Below are positions 55,604 to 63,533 of a stretch of DNA of 64,000 nt, piece by piece. The translations under genes were made by a program, and so were the position numbers. The first letter of the stretch is position 1. Every line of letters begins with the position of its first letter. The stretch covers positions 372,001-436,000 of the forward strand of contig NZ_CP074406.1 of the NCBI RefSeq assembly GCF_018388425.1, in the 5' to 3' direction. The notes below the pieces were generated by a model. That model had not been told where the DNA came from, searched no databases, and saw nothing but the letters and a program-made list of their open reading frames with translations. Source of the DNA: Nocardioides faecalis (GTDB lineage Bacteria > Actinomycetota > Actinomycetes > Propionibacteriales > Nocardioidaceae).

Positions 55604-56653
55604 ATGGACGGCACCGTTGAGACTGCGGGCGAGACCCCCGTACGGCGTCGCGTGGCGTACGTCCTGCCCGTCTACAACGAGCAGGACAACATCGCCGTCT
55701 TCCACGAGGCGCTGGTGGGTGCCACGAGCGCTCGGGCCGACCTGGACTTCGAGTTCGTCTACGTCGACGACGGCAGCCGGGATGCGTCCCTGGAGCGGCT
55801 CGTCGAGCTGCGCGAGCGCGACCCGCGGGTGACGATCGTGCAGTTCTCCCGCAACTACGGCCACCAGGTGGCGGTCACCGCCGGCCTGGACCTCGTCGCC
55901 GGGACCGGCGCGGCCGACGCCGTGGTGGTGATGGACACCGACCTCCAGGACCCGCCGCGGGTCAGCCTGGAGATGATCGAGCGCTGGGAGGCTGGCGCCG
56001 AGGTCGTCTACGCCCAGCGCCGCACCCGCAAGGACACCGCCTTCAAGCGCGCCACCGCCTGGGGCTTCTACTGGGTGCTGGACCGGCTCGCCTCGATCGA
56101 GATCCCGCGCAACGTCGGCGACTTCCGGCTGATGGACGCCCGCGTCGTGGCCGAGGTCGCCCGCTACCGCGAGCACGACCGGTTCCTGCGCGGCATCGTC
56201 GCCCACGTCGGGTTCCGCCAGGAGGCGCTGCTGTTCGACCGCGACGAGCGCTACGCCGGGGAGAGCGGCTACCCGCTGCGCAAGATGATCGGGTTCGCGG
56301 CCAGCGGCATCCTGGGCTTCTCCACCGCCCCGCTGAAGATGATCTCCCGGCTCGGCTTCGCGATCTCGGCGTTCAGCCTGCTGCTCGCCTGCTACGTGCT
56401 CGGGGTGCGGCTGTTCATGCCGGAGGAGACGGTGCCCGGTTGGGCGTTCCTCGGCGTCGGCATGTTCATGCTCAGCGGCATCCAGCTGGTGATGATGGGC
56501 GTCATCGGCAGCTACCTCGGCCGGGTCTACGTCGAGGCCCAGGACCGCCCGCTCTACACGCTGGCGATGGTGGCCCGCGACCCGGCGTCCGGGCGCGGTG
56601 TGCCCGCCGGCGAGGCGCCGCAGGCGTCACGCGGCGCGGGAGCGGTCTCCTGA
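55604..56653 (+). CDS. GtrB-like polyprenyl-phosphate glycosyltransferase
   Basis: 349 residues. GT2 domain with YVLPVYNEQDNIAVF, YVDDGSRDASL, FSRNYGHQVAVTAGLD and MDTDLQDPP, typical of the GtrB/DPM-like group. Two C-terminal membrane helices (AISAFSLLLACYVLGVRLF and FMLSGIQLVMMGVIGSYLG) anchor it. It loads a sugar onto undecaprenyl phosphate at the inner face. It overlaps the GtrA gene. Confidence 0.92.
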   Translation: MDGTVETAGETPVRRRVAYVLPVYNEQDNIAVFHEALVGATSARADLDFEFVYVDDGSRDASLERLVELRERDPRVTIVQFSRNYGHQVAVTAGLDLVAGTGAADAVVVMDTDLQDPPRVSLEMIERWEAGAEVVYAQRRTRKDTAFKRATAWGFYWVLDRLASIEIPRNVGDFRLMDARVVAEVARYREHDRFLRGIVAHVGFRQEALLFDRDERYAGESGYPLRKMIGFAASGILGFSTAPLKMISRLGFAISAFSLLLACYVLGVRLFMPEETVPGWAFLGVGMFMLSGIQLVMMGVIGSYLGRVYVEAQDRPLYTLAMVARDPASGRGVPAGEAPQASRGAGAVS

Positions 56654-57099
56654 GCCAGCGCTCGACCCTCGTACGCTTCGCGGCCGTCGGGGTCTGCAAC
56701 ACCGCCATCGACGCGGTGCTCTTCGTGCTGCTGCACGACCGCCTCGGCATCGCGCTGGCCAACCTCGTCTCCAGCAGCGCCGGGATGCTGTTCAGCTTCG
56801 TGGTCAACGGGCTGTTCACCTTCGGTGCCCGGCGGCTCACGCTGCGCCAGGCCGCGCTGTTCCTGGCCACCACCGGGGCCGTGATGTGGCTGGCGCAGCC
56901 GCTGCTCATCCACGGCTGGCTGTGGCTGCTCGAGCGCGGTCCGGACGTCACGCTGGGCGGCTGGGCGGACGCCGGCGAGCTGCGGATCTGGCTGGCCAAG
57001 CTGGCCTCCATCGCGTGCAGTCTCGTCCTGAACTTCGTGGCCTACCGGTTCGTCGTGTGGCCCGTGCAGCACCGCGAGGAGACCGACGTCACGCGGTGA
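56650..57099 (+). CDS. GtrA-family membrane protein, probable CTG start
   Basis: 149 residues if translation begins at CTG 56650. FAAVGVCNTAIDAVLFVLL is the GtrA hallmark, with four membrane helices in all, ending VLNFVAYRFVVW. GtrA proteins are thought to flip the polyprenyl-linked sugar. There is no ATG, GTG or TTG at a suitable place in the frame. CTG 56650 overlaps the gtrB stop (CTGA), has GGGAG 7 bases upstream, and gives the normal N-terminal length. Confidence 0.85.
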   Translation: MSQRSTLVRFAAVGVCNTAIDAVLFVLLHDRLGIALANLVSSSAGMLFSFVVNGLFTFGARRLTLRQAALFLATTGAVMWLAQPLLIHGWLWLLERGPDVTLGGWADAGELRIWLAKLASIACSLVLNFVAYRFVVWPVQHREETDVTR

Positions 57100-57176
57100 G
57101 CGCCGGGCTCGTCGTCCCCCCGCCCGCACGCCTGTGCCGGGCGGGAACGGGCCGCTCGGCCCTGCCCGGAGACGAT

Positions 57177-57206
57177 TTGGTTCTCACATTCACAAGCTCC
57201 TACAGT
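57177..57206 (+). promoter_or_regulatory. rex promoter
   Basis: TTGGTT (57177-57182) and TACAGT (57201-57206) are 18 bases apart. The spacer contains TTCACAA (57189-57195), which matches one half of a Rex operator. The other half is not recognisable, so autoregulation is uncertain. Confidence 0.5.
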
Positions 57207-57259
57207 GACCGGGTCGCGTCCTGCACGGATCGGTCCGGACGAGGCTGGAAAGTGGAGCT

Positions 57260-58087
57260 GTGAGCACACGGAGTTCGACGGACGCGCACCGGGTCATCCC
57301 GGAGGCCACGGTGGCCCGCCTGCCGGTCTACCTGCGGGCACTGACCGCCCTGGCCGACAGCGGCATCCGCACCTGCTCGAGCGAGGACCTCGCCTCCGCT
57401 GCCGGGGTCAACAGCGCCAAGCTGCGCAAGGACCTGTCGTACCTGGGCAGCTACGGCACCCGCGGCGTGGGGTACGACGTCGACTACCTGCGCTACCAGA
57501 TCGCCCGTGAGATCGGGGTGACCCAGGACTGGCCGGTCGTCATCGTCGGCATCGGGAACCTCGGCCACGCCCTGGCCAACTACTCCGGCTTCCGCAGCCG
57601 CGGCTTCCGGGTCGTCGCGCTCCTCGACGCCGACCCGAAGCTGATCGGGCGCACCGTCGCCGGGGTCGCGGTGCGTGCCTTCGACGAGCTCGAGGCCATC
57701 GTGCGCGAGCAGGACGTGGCGATCGGGGTGATCGCCACGCCGGCCCACGCCGCGCAGGGCGTCGCCGACCGGATGGTCGAGTTCGGCATCACCAGCATCC
57801 TCAACTTCGCTCCCGCCGTCGTCGCCGTGCCCGACGGCGTGGACGTGCGCAAGGTCGACCTGTCGATCGAGCTGCAGATCCTCGCCTACCACGAGCAGCG
57901 CAAGGCCCACAGCGTCCTCGCCGCCGGAGCTCTCGACGGCAAGGTCGACGGCAAGGTCGACGGCAAGGTCGACGGGGAGGTCGACGGGGAGGTCGACGTG
58001 AAGGTCGATGGGAAGGCCGACGGAAAGGTCGACGTGACGGTCGACGGGAAGCTGTCCGGCACCGCGGTCGAAGGAGGAGCACAGTGA
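57260..58087 (+). CDS. rex: Redox-sensing transcriptional repressor Rex, with repeat tail
   Basis: 275 residues from GTG 57260. A winged-helix domain (VARLPVYLRALTALADSG, VNSAKLRKDLSYLGSYGTRG) precedes an NADH-sensing Rossmann domain (VVIVGIGNLGHALANY) and C-terminal swap helix (DLSIELQILAYHEQRK). Rex represses respiratory genes when NADH/NAD is low. The normal protein ends near residue 220. An extra tail (226-264) has ten VDGK-like four-residue units from 12-base repeats (57935-58051). The stop overlaps hemA (GTGA). Confidence 0.95.
   Translation: MSTRSSTDAHRVIPEATVARLPVYLRALTALADSGIRTCSSEDLASAAGVNSAKLRKDLSYLGSYGTRGVGYDVDYLRYQIAREIGVTQDWPVVIVGIGNLGHALANYSGFRSRGFRVVALLDADPKLIGRTVAGVAVRAFDELEAIVREQDVAIGVIATPAHAAQGVADRMVEFGITSILNFAPAVVAVPDGVDVRKVDLSIELQILAYHEQRKAHSVLAAGALDGKVDGKVDGKVDGEVDGEVDVKVDGKADGKVDVTVDGKLSGTAVEGGAQ
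57935..58051 (+). repeat. 12-bp in-frame tandem repeat in rex
   Basis: About ten degenerate copies of a 12-base unit (GACGGCAAGGTC type) encode DGKV-like units, alternating acidic and basic residues. The first three copies are nearly identical, so the array may vary in length between strains. Confidence 0.85.
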
Positions 58088-59388
58088 GCGTCCTGGTCGT
58101 GGGCATCTCCCACAACTCCGCCCCGATGCCGATCCTGGAGCGTGTCGCGCTGGGCCCCGAGGGTGCGCAGAAGCTCCTCGCCGACGCCGCCTCGTGCGAC
58201 CACGTCATGGAGGCGGCGGTGATCGCCACCTGCAACCGGCTCGAGATCTACACCGAGGTGGAGCGCTTCCACGGGAGCATCGAGCAGATCTCCCGGCTGC
58301 TCGTGGAGCGTGCCGGAGCCAGCACCGAGGAGCTGCTGCCGCACCTGTACGTGCACTACGACGACGGCGCCGTCTCGCACCTGTTCCAGGTCGCGGCCGG
58401 CCTGGACTCGATGGCCATCGGCGAGGGCCAGATCCTGGGCCAGGCCCGGGAGGCGCTGCGCCGCGGCCAGGAGGCCGGAACCGTCGGGCCGGCCTTGAAC
58501 TCGCTCTTCCAGCAGGCGCTGCGCGTCGGCAAGCGCACCCGCGCCGAGACCGGCATCGACCAGGTCGCCCCGACGCTGGTCAGCGCCGGGCTGGACGCGG
58601 TCGCGGAGAGCGCCCGCCCCGTCCTCGGTGGCGAGGTCGTCGTGGTGGGCGCGGGCACGATGGCCGGTCTGGCCACCGCCACCGCCGTTCGTGCCGGGGC
58701 CCGTCGGGTCGCGGTCGTGAACCGCACGATGGAGCGGGCCGCACGCCTGGCCGAGCAGTACGGCGCCCACCCGGTGCCGTTCGCCCAGCTCGAGGCCGAG
58801 ATCGGTCGCGCCGACATCGTCATCAGCTGTACCGGCTCGACCGGCGTGGTCATCGACGCGGACATGGTGCGCGCCGCACGCCGCGGCACCGACCGTCCGC
58901 TCGGGCTGGTCGACCTGGCGCTGCCGCACGACGTCGGACCGGAGGTCGCCTCCCTGCCCGGCGTCACCGTGGTCGGTCTCGCCGAGCTGCGGGCCCGGCT
59001 CCAGGGCGGAGCGACCGGCCGCGAGGTGGCCGAGGTCCGCCGGATCATCGGCGAGGAGGTCGCCGCCTTCCTCACCGCCCGGCGCCAGGCCAAGGTCACC
59101 CCGACCGTCGTCGCCCTGCGCTCCATGGCCACCGACGTCGTCGAGGCGGAGATGGAGCGCCTCGAAGGCCGGCTGCCCGACCTGGACGACGTCACCCTCG
59201 AGGAGATCCGTCAGACCGTGCGACGGGTGGCCGACAAGCTCCTCCACGAGCCCACCGTGCGGGTCAAGCAGCTCGCCGACACCGACGGTGCGGTGTCGTA
59301 CGCCGCCGCCCTGGCCGAGCTCTTCGCGCTCGACCCCGACGCCGTCGACGCCGTCACCCGCCCGGTCGTGAAGGAGGCAGGATCATGA
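58084..59388 (+). CDS. hemA: Glutamyl-tRNA reductase (HemA)
   Basis: 434 residues from GTG 58084. It makes glutamate-1-semialdehyde, the first committed heme precursor. The catalytic Cys50 lies in IATCNRLEIY. GEGQILGQ, the NADP loop VVVGAGTMAGLATATA and the C-terminal helical dimerisation domain are seen. It is coupled to rex by GTGA and to hemC by ATGA. Confidence 0.97.
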   Translation: MSVLVVGISHNSAPMPILERVALGPEGAQKLLADAASCDHVMEAAVIATCNRLEIYTEVERFHGSIEQISRLLVERAGASTEELLPHLYVHYDDGAVSHLFQVAAGLDSMAIGEGQILGQAREALRRGQEAGTVGPALNSLFQQALRVGKRTRAETGIDQVAPTLVSAGLDAVAESARPVLGGEVVVVGAGTMAGLATATAVRAGARRVAVVNRTMERAARLAEQYGAHPVPFAQLEAEIGRADIVISCTGSTGVVIDADMVRAARRGTDRPLGLVDLALPHDVGPEVASLPGVTVVGLAELRARLQGGATGREVAEVRRIIGEEVAAFLTARRQAKVTPTVVALRSMATDVVEAEMERLEGRLPDLDDVTLEEIRQTVRRVADKLLHEPTVRVKQLADTDGAVSYAAALAELFALDPDAVDAVTRPVVKEAGS

Positions 59389-60398
59389 GGATCGGCACCC
59401 GCCGCAGCGCCCTGGCGACCACCCAGTCGAGCCACGTCGCTGCCGCGATCAACGCCTTCGGCACGGCCACCGAGCTCGTCGAGATCAACACCGACGGCGA
59501 CCGCAGCCAGGCCACCGGCATCCCGATCTCGCAGGCCGCCTCGGCGACCGGCGTCTTCGTCAGCGCGCTGCGCGAGGCCCTGCTCGCCGGCGAGGTCGAC
59601 GTGGCGGTGCACTCGCTGAAGGACCTGCCCACGACACCCGCGGACGGGATCACCCTGGCCGCCGTGCCGATGCGGGAGGACCCGCGCGACGTCGTGGTGG
59701 CCCGCGACGGGCTGACCCTGGGGGAGCTGCCGCCGGGCAGCCGGGTGGGCACCGGGTCGCCGCGCCGCGTCGCCCAGCTGCACGCGCTCGGCCTCGGCCT
59801 CGACGTCGCCGGCCTGCGCGGCAACGTCGACACCCGCATCGGCCACGTCCGTGAGGGCCGGTACGACGCCGTCGTGCTCGCCCGCGCCGGGCTGTCCCGG
59901 CTCGGCCGGCTCGACGAGGTCACCGAGGTCCTCGACCCGCTGCAGATGCTGCCCGCCCCCGGCCAGGGTGCGCTGGCGGTGGAGTGCCGCAGCGACGACG
60001 CCGAGACGCTGGCCCTGCTCGCCAGGCTCGACGACCCCGCCACCCGTGCCGCCGTGCTCGCCGAGCGGGCCGTGCTGGCCACCCTCGAGGGCGGCTGCTC
60101 GGCCCCGATCGGGGCGTTGGCCGACCTCGTCGAGGGCGAGGACGGCCCCGAGCTGTGGCTGCGCGCGGTCGCGTTGTCACCCGACGGCACGCTCGCCGTA
60201 CGACGTTCGGCCTCGAGCCCCCTCGCCGAGGAGCCCGCCTCCTGGTCCGACGCCGCGACGATTCTGGGTCAGGCGCTGGGCCGCGAGATGCTGGACGACG
60301 GCGCGGCCGAGCTGGACGACCGGGCGTCCTCCCCGCCCCCACCCCCCAGCAGCAACGACCACCCATCCGCACGATCTGCAGAGGTGCACAACGCATGA
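59385..60398 (+). CDS. hemC: Porphobilinogen deaminase (HemC)
   Basis: 337 residues. It links four porphobilinogens into hydroxymethylbilane. GTRRSALATTQ opens it, HSLKDLPT, GTGSPRRVAQL and RGNVDTRI follow, and the dipyrromethane cofactor is held by Cys238 in EGGCSAPIGA. A disordered Pro/Ser tail of about 25 residues ends it. ATG overlaps at both ends couple it to hemA and hemD. Confidence 0.97.
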   Translation: MRIGTRRSALATTQSSHVAAAINAFGTATELVEINTDGDRSQATGIPISQAASATGVFVSALREALLAGEVDVAVHSLKDLPTTPADGITLAAVPMREDPRDVVVARDGLTLGELPPGSRVGTGSPRRVAQLHALGLGLDVAGLRGNVDTRIGHVREGRYDAVVLARAGLSRLGRLDEVTEVLDPLQMLPAPGQGALAVECRSDDAETLALLARLDDPATRAAVLAERAVLATLEGGCSAPIGALADLVEGEDGPELWLRAVALSPDGTLAVRRSASSPLAEEPASWSDAATILGQALGREMLDDGAAELDDRASSPPPPPSSNDHPSARSAEVHNA

Positions 60399-62065
60399 CG
60401 CGAGCCACGACAGCCAAGGCTGCCCCGTCTCCCGCCGCCGACCAGCTCAGGCCCGGTGGGGTCTCCTTCGTGGGCACGGGTCCGGGCGACCCGGACCTGC
60501 TCACCGTGCGTGCCGTGCGGCTCATCCAGGACGCCGAGGTGATCATCACCGAGGAGCCCGCCCACGTGACGCTCGTCGAGGTCGTCCGCGCCCGCGCTCT
60601 CGCCGCCGGTGAGATCGCCGAGGACGCCGCCGAGGTCGAGATCATCGACGGCGGCTTCGGTGAGGACGGCCAGCCGCTGACCCACGCGGCCCGCGCCAAG
60701 GTGGTCGTCAAGCAGGCCAAGCGAGCCGCTCGGGTGGTGCGGCTGCTGGGCGGCGACCCCTTCCTCTACGCCTCGGGCCCCGAGGAGGCGCAGGCGGTGG
60801 CGAAGGCCGGCCTCGGCTTCGAGGTCGTCCCCGGCGTGTCGTCGGTCTCCGCGGTCCCGGCCTACGCCGGCATCCCGCTGACCACCAAGGACAACCGCGA
60901 GGTGGCCGTGGTCACCTGCGGCGACAAGGTCGACTGGAAGCGCTACCTCGACTTCCCGACCCTGGTGCTGCTCTCCGCGGTCGGCCAGATCGGCGACATC
61001 GCCAAGCAGCTGATCGAGCTCGGCCGCTCTCCGCAGACCCCGGTCGCGATGACCCGCGTCGGCACCACCACCGAGCAGCAGACCGTCACCTCGACGCTCG
61101 AGCGGATCGCCGCGGACGCCCGTGCGGCCCGCATCGCCCCGCCGGCGATCACCGTCATCGGCTCGGTGGTCGACCTGCGCGAGAAGCTGTCCTGGTTCGA
61201 GACCAAGCCGCTGTTCGGCTGGCGTGTGCTGGTGCCCCGCACCAAGGAGCAGTCCGCCTCGCTGTCCAACCGGCTGCGCGAGTTCGGCGGCGTGCCGGAG
61301 GAGGTCCCGACGATCTCCGTCGAGCCGCCGCGCAACCCCCAGCAGATGGACAAGGCCGTGCGCGGACTGGTCGAGGGCCGCTACGAGTGGATCGCCTTCA
61401 CCTCGGTCAACGCGGTCAAGGCGGTGCGTGAGAAGTTCGAGGAGTACGGCCTCGACGCGCGTGCCTTCTCCGGCCTCAAGATCGCCGCGGTCGGCGACAA
61501 GACCGCCCAGGCGATCGCCGCCTGGGGCCTGCGGGCCGACCTGGTGCCCTCCGGCGAGCAGTCCGCCGCCGGCCTGCTCGAGGACTGGCCCGAGTACGAC
61601 GAGCAGCTCGACCCGATCAACCGGGTCTTCCTGCCGCGTGCCGACATCGCCACCGAGAACCTGGTGGCGGGCCTGATCGACCTCGGCTGGGAGTGCGACG
61701 ACGTCACCGCCTACCGCACCGTGCGGGCCGCGCCGCCGCCGGCGCCGACCCGGGACGCGATCAAGACCGGCAAGTTCGACGCGGTCGTGTTCACCTCGTC
61801 CTCGACCGTGCGCAACCTGGTCGGCATCGCCGGCAAGCCGCACCCGTCCACGGTGATCGCCGTGATCGGCCCGGCCACGGCCAAGACCGCGGAGGAGCAC
61901 GGCCTGCGTGTCGACGTGATGGCGCCCAAGCCGGACGTCGACCTGCTGGTCGAGGCGCTCGCGGGCTTCGGTGCCGCGCGCCGCGCCGCGATGGTCGAGG
62001 CAGGCGAGCCGGTCACCAAGCCCAGCGACCGCAAGCCCTCGGCTCGCCGTCGCCGGGCGGAGTGA
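60395..62065 (+). CDS. hemD: Uroporphyrinogen-III methyltransferase / synthase fusion (CobA-HemD)
   Basis: 556 residues. Residues about 20-265 are a SAM-dependent uroporphyrinogen-III C-methyltransferase: VSFVGTGPGDPDLLTVRA, VVRLLGGDPFLYA and VVPGVSSVSA. Residues about 280-535 are uroporphyrinogen-III synthase: VLVPRTKEQSASLSNRL, WIAFTSVNAV, VFLPRADIA and VVFTSSSTVRNL. The fusion is common in actinobacteria and places the heme and siroheme/cobalamin branch point in one protein. It ends in a strong terminator. Confidence 0.95.
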   Translation: MTRATTAKAAPSPAADQLRPGGVSFVGTGPGDPDLLTVRAVRLIQDAEVIITEEPAHVTLVEVVRARALAAGEIAEDAAEVEIIDGGFGEDGQPLTHAARAKVVVKQAKRAARVVRLLGGDPFLYASGPEEAQAVAKAGLGFEVVPGVSSVSAVPAYAGIPLTTKDNREVAVVTCGDKVDWKRYLDFPTLVLLSAVGQIGDIAKQLIELGRSPQTPVAMTRVGTTTEQQTVTSTLERIAADARAARIAPPAITVIGSVVDLREKLSWFETKPLFGWRVLVPRTKEQSASLSNRLREFGGVPEEVPTISVEPPRNPQQMDKAVRGLVEGRYEWIAFTSVNAVKAVREKFEEYGLDARAFSGLKIAAVGDKTAQAIAAWGLRADLVPSGEQSAAGLLEDWPEYDEQLDPINRVFLPRADIATENLVAGLIDLGWECDDVTAYRTVRAAPPPAPTRDAIKTGKFDAVVFTSSSTVRNLVGIAGKPHPSTVIAVIGPATAKTAEEHGLRVDVMAPKPDVDLLVEALAGFGAARRAAMVEAGEPVTKPSDRKPSARRRRAE

Positions 62066-62091
62066 CCTCCCCGCACTGACGCTGGACGCGA

Positions 62092-62129
62092 CCGGCCCCG
62101 ACGCACCTGGTGCGTCGGGGCCGGAGCCG
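62092..62129 (+). terminator. Terminator after hemD
   Basis: CCGGCCCCGACGCAC (62092-62106) pairs perfectly with GTGCGTCGGGGCCGG (62110-62124) over a 3-base loop, followed by AGCCGTTTT. Confidence 0.9.
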
Positions 62130-62180
62130 TTTTCCGTAGTGAGGGTTCCCCGGGTGCCCGGGGTCGCGTGGACGGTGCGG

Positions 62181-62909
62181 CTACTTCTCGCTGAGCGTCC
62201 GTGTGCCCAGCACCGTGCCATTCGCGGTGAGGAAGTCGACCTGCGCGAAGTCGCCGGAGACGGAGTCGCCGAGCTCGGGCAAGGCCACCGCGAAACCCCC
62301 GGTGCCGGGGTCGAGCGCGACCTCGTGGGCGAACCCGGCACCCCGCACCCGGACCCGCCGGACGCCCGGCAGGTCCGGCTCGCCGTACACGAAGTAGGTG
62401 CTCGCCGGAGGGGTGTCCTCGATGGTGCCCGCGTAGGACTCGGAGGTCCGGTCGAACCAGGCGTCCGTCGGGGCGTCGGCGCAGTAGCCGCCGAGCTCGG
62501 GACCGAAGCGGCCCTCGGCCTCCAGCACGGCCGTGCAGCTGCGGCCCTCGGCGTCGGTGCCGCGCCAGATCACGAAGTCCTGCTCGCCGCCGGGGGAGGC
62601 CACGGAGAACGAGGCGACCTCGTGCACGTCGCTCACCGGGGTGGGTGAGATGTGGTCGAGGTCCTCGGCGATGATCGCGGGCACCAGGCCCGAGGCGTAG
62701 GCGATGCCGCCCACACCGAGCGCCCCGGCGAGGACGCCGCCGAGGATCCCGGCGCGGCCCACGCGCCGTCGGGTCGGGCGATCCTGCGGAGCGGCGAGGA
62801 TCCGCTCCAGCGTCTGCGCCGACCATGCCGGGGCCACCGGTGTCGGCTCGGGGCGCAACCGCGCGACCTCCTGCTCCAGGCGGGACGGCGTGTGCTCGGT
62901 CGTGGTCAT
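62181..62909 (-). CDS. Membrane protein, probable partner of the ECF sigma factor
   Basis: 242 residues. A cytoplasmic N-terminus of ~50 residues, a membrane helix (ILGGVLAGALGVGGIAYASG, about 54-73) and an outer domain with Cys in GRSCTAVL and GGYCADAP that may form a disulfide. The ATG overlaps the stop of the sigma gene. This layout is common for anti-sigma or signal proteins co-encoded with ECF factors, but I see no ZAS-type zinc motif. Function open. Confidence 0.72.
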   Translation of the reverse strand: MTTTEHTPSRLEQEVARLRPEPTPVAPAWSAQTLERILAAPQDRPTRRRVGRAGILGGVLAGALGVGGIAYASGLVPAIIAEDLDHISPTPVSDVHEVASFSVASPGGEQDFVIWRGTDAEGRSCTAVLEAEGRFGPELGGYCADAPTDAWFDRTSESYAGTIEDTPPASTYFVYGEPDLPGVRRVRVRGAGFAHEVALDPGTGGFAVALPELGDSVSGDFAQVDFLTANGTVLGTRTLSEK

Positions 62910-63445
62910 CGGACCTCCTGGGCGGTGGTGGTGGGGCTGGTGACTCGGGTTGCCGGGGCTGCGCGGGACGGGTCGGCGAGGGCGGCCCGTGCGCGGCTCA
63001 GTCGACGGCGGAAGGTGGCGGGCTTGATGCCGAGGACGGCCGCGGCCTCCTCTCCGGTCAGCCCGTCCCAGGCGATGAGGAGCAGTGCCTCGCGGTGCTG
63101 CTCGTCGAGCCGGGCCAGCCGCTCCAGCGCCTCCCGCCGGCTCAGCGCGCTGTCCGCCGAGTCCGCGGCGTACGACGTCACGCCGTCGAGCAGCGCGACC
63201 CGGTCCGCGAGCGCCCGGTGCCGGCGGGCCGAGCGGGCCCGGTTCTGGATCACCTTGCGCGCCGTGACCAGCAGCCAGCCGATCGGTGGCTCGGGTACCT
63301 CACCCCACCGCCGCCATGCCACCAGGAACGTCTCGGCGACGACGTCGTGCGCCGCCTCCGCGCCGACGTGGCGGGTGGCGAACGCCAGCACACGTGGTGC
63401 CTCGGCGTGCCACACGTGCGTGAACTGCTCGGTCGGGGTGCTCAT
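62906..63445 (-). CDS. ECF-type RNA polymerase sigma factor
   Basis: 179 residues from ATG 63445. Region 2: HVGAEAAHDVVAETFLVAWR and PPIGWLLVTARKVIQNRAR. Region 4: LDEQHREALLLIAWDGLTGE, AAAVLGIKPATFRRRLSRAR. It is followed at once by its membrane partner. The pair lies opposite to, and between, hemD and hemB. Target genes unknown. Confidence 0.92.
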   Translation of the reverse strand: MSTPTEQFTHVWHAEAPRVLAFATRHVGAEAAHDVVAETFLVAWRRWGEVPEPPIGWLLVTARKVIQNRARSARRHRALADRVALLDGVTSYAADSADSALSRREALERLARLDEQHREALLLIAWDGLTGEEAAAVLGIKPATFRRRLSRARAALADPSRAAPATRVTSPTTTAQEVR

Positions 63446-63520
63446 GCCACGTAGTGTCCGGCAGCGCGCCGGGTGTGACCGGTGGGTCCCGCACCCCGGC
63501 CGATGCGCGGCGTGCCGACC

Positions 63521-63526
63521 TAGACT
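63521..63526 (+). promoter_or_regulatory. -10 hexamer TAGACT, leaderless start of hemB
   Basis: TAGACT ends 7 bases before ATG 63534 in the 88-base gap divergent from the sigma gene. Confidence 0.5.
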
Positions 63527-63533
63527 CGAGCGC

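Noticed and set aside
57177-57195. Complete Rex operator in front of rex
   Set aside because: Only the half TTCACAA is present. The opposite half matches at about two of six positions, so I report it only as a half-site in the promoter entry.
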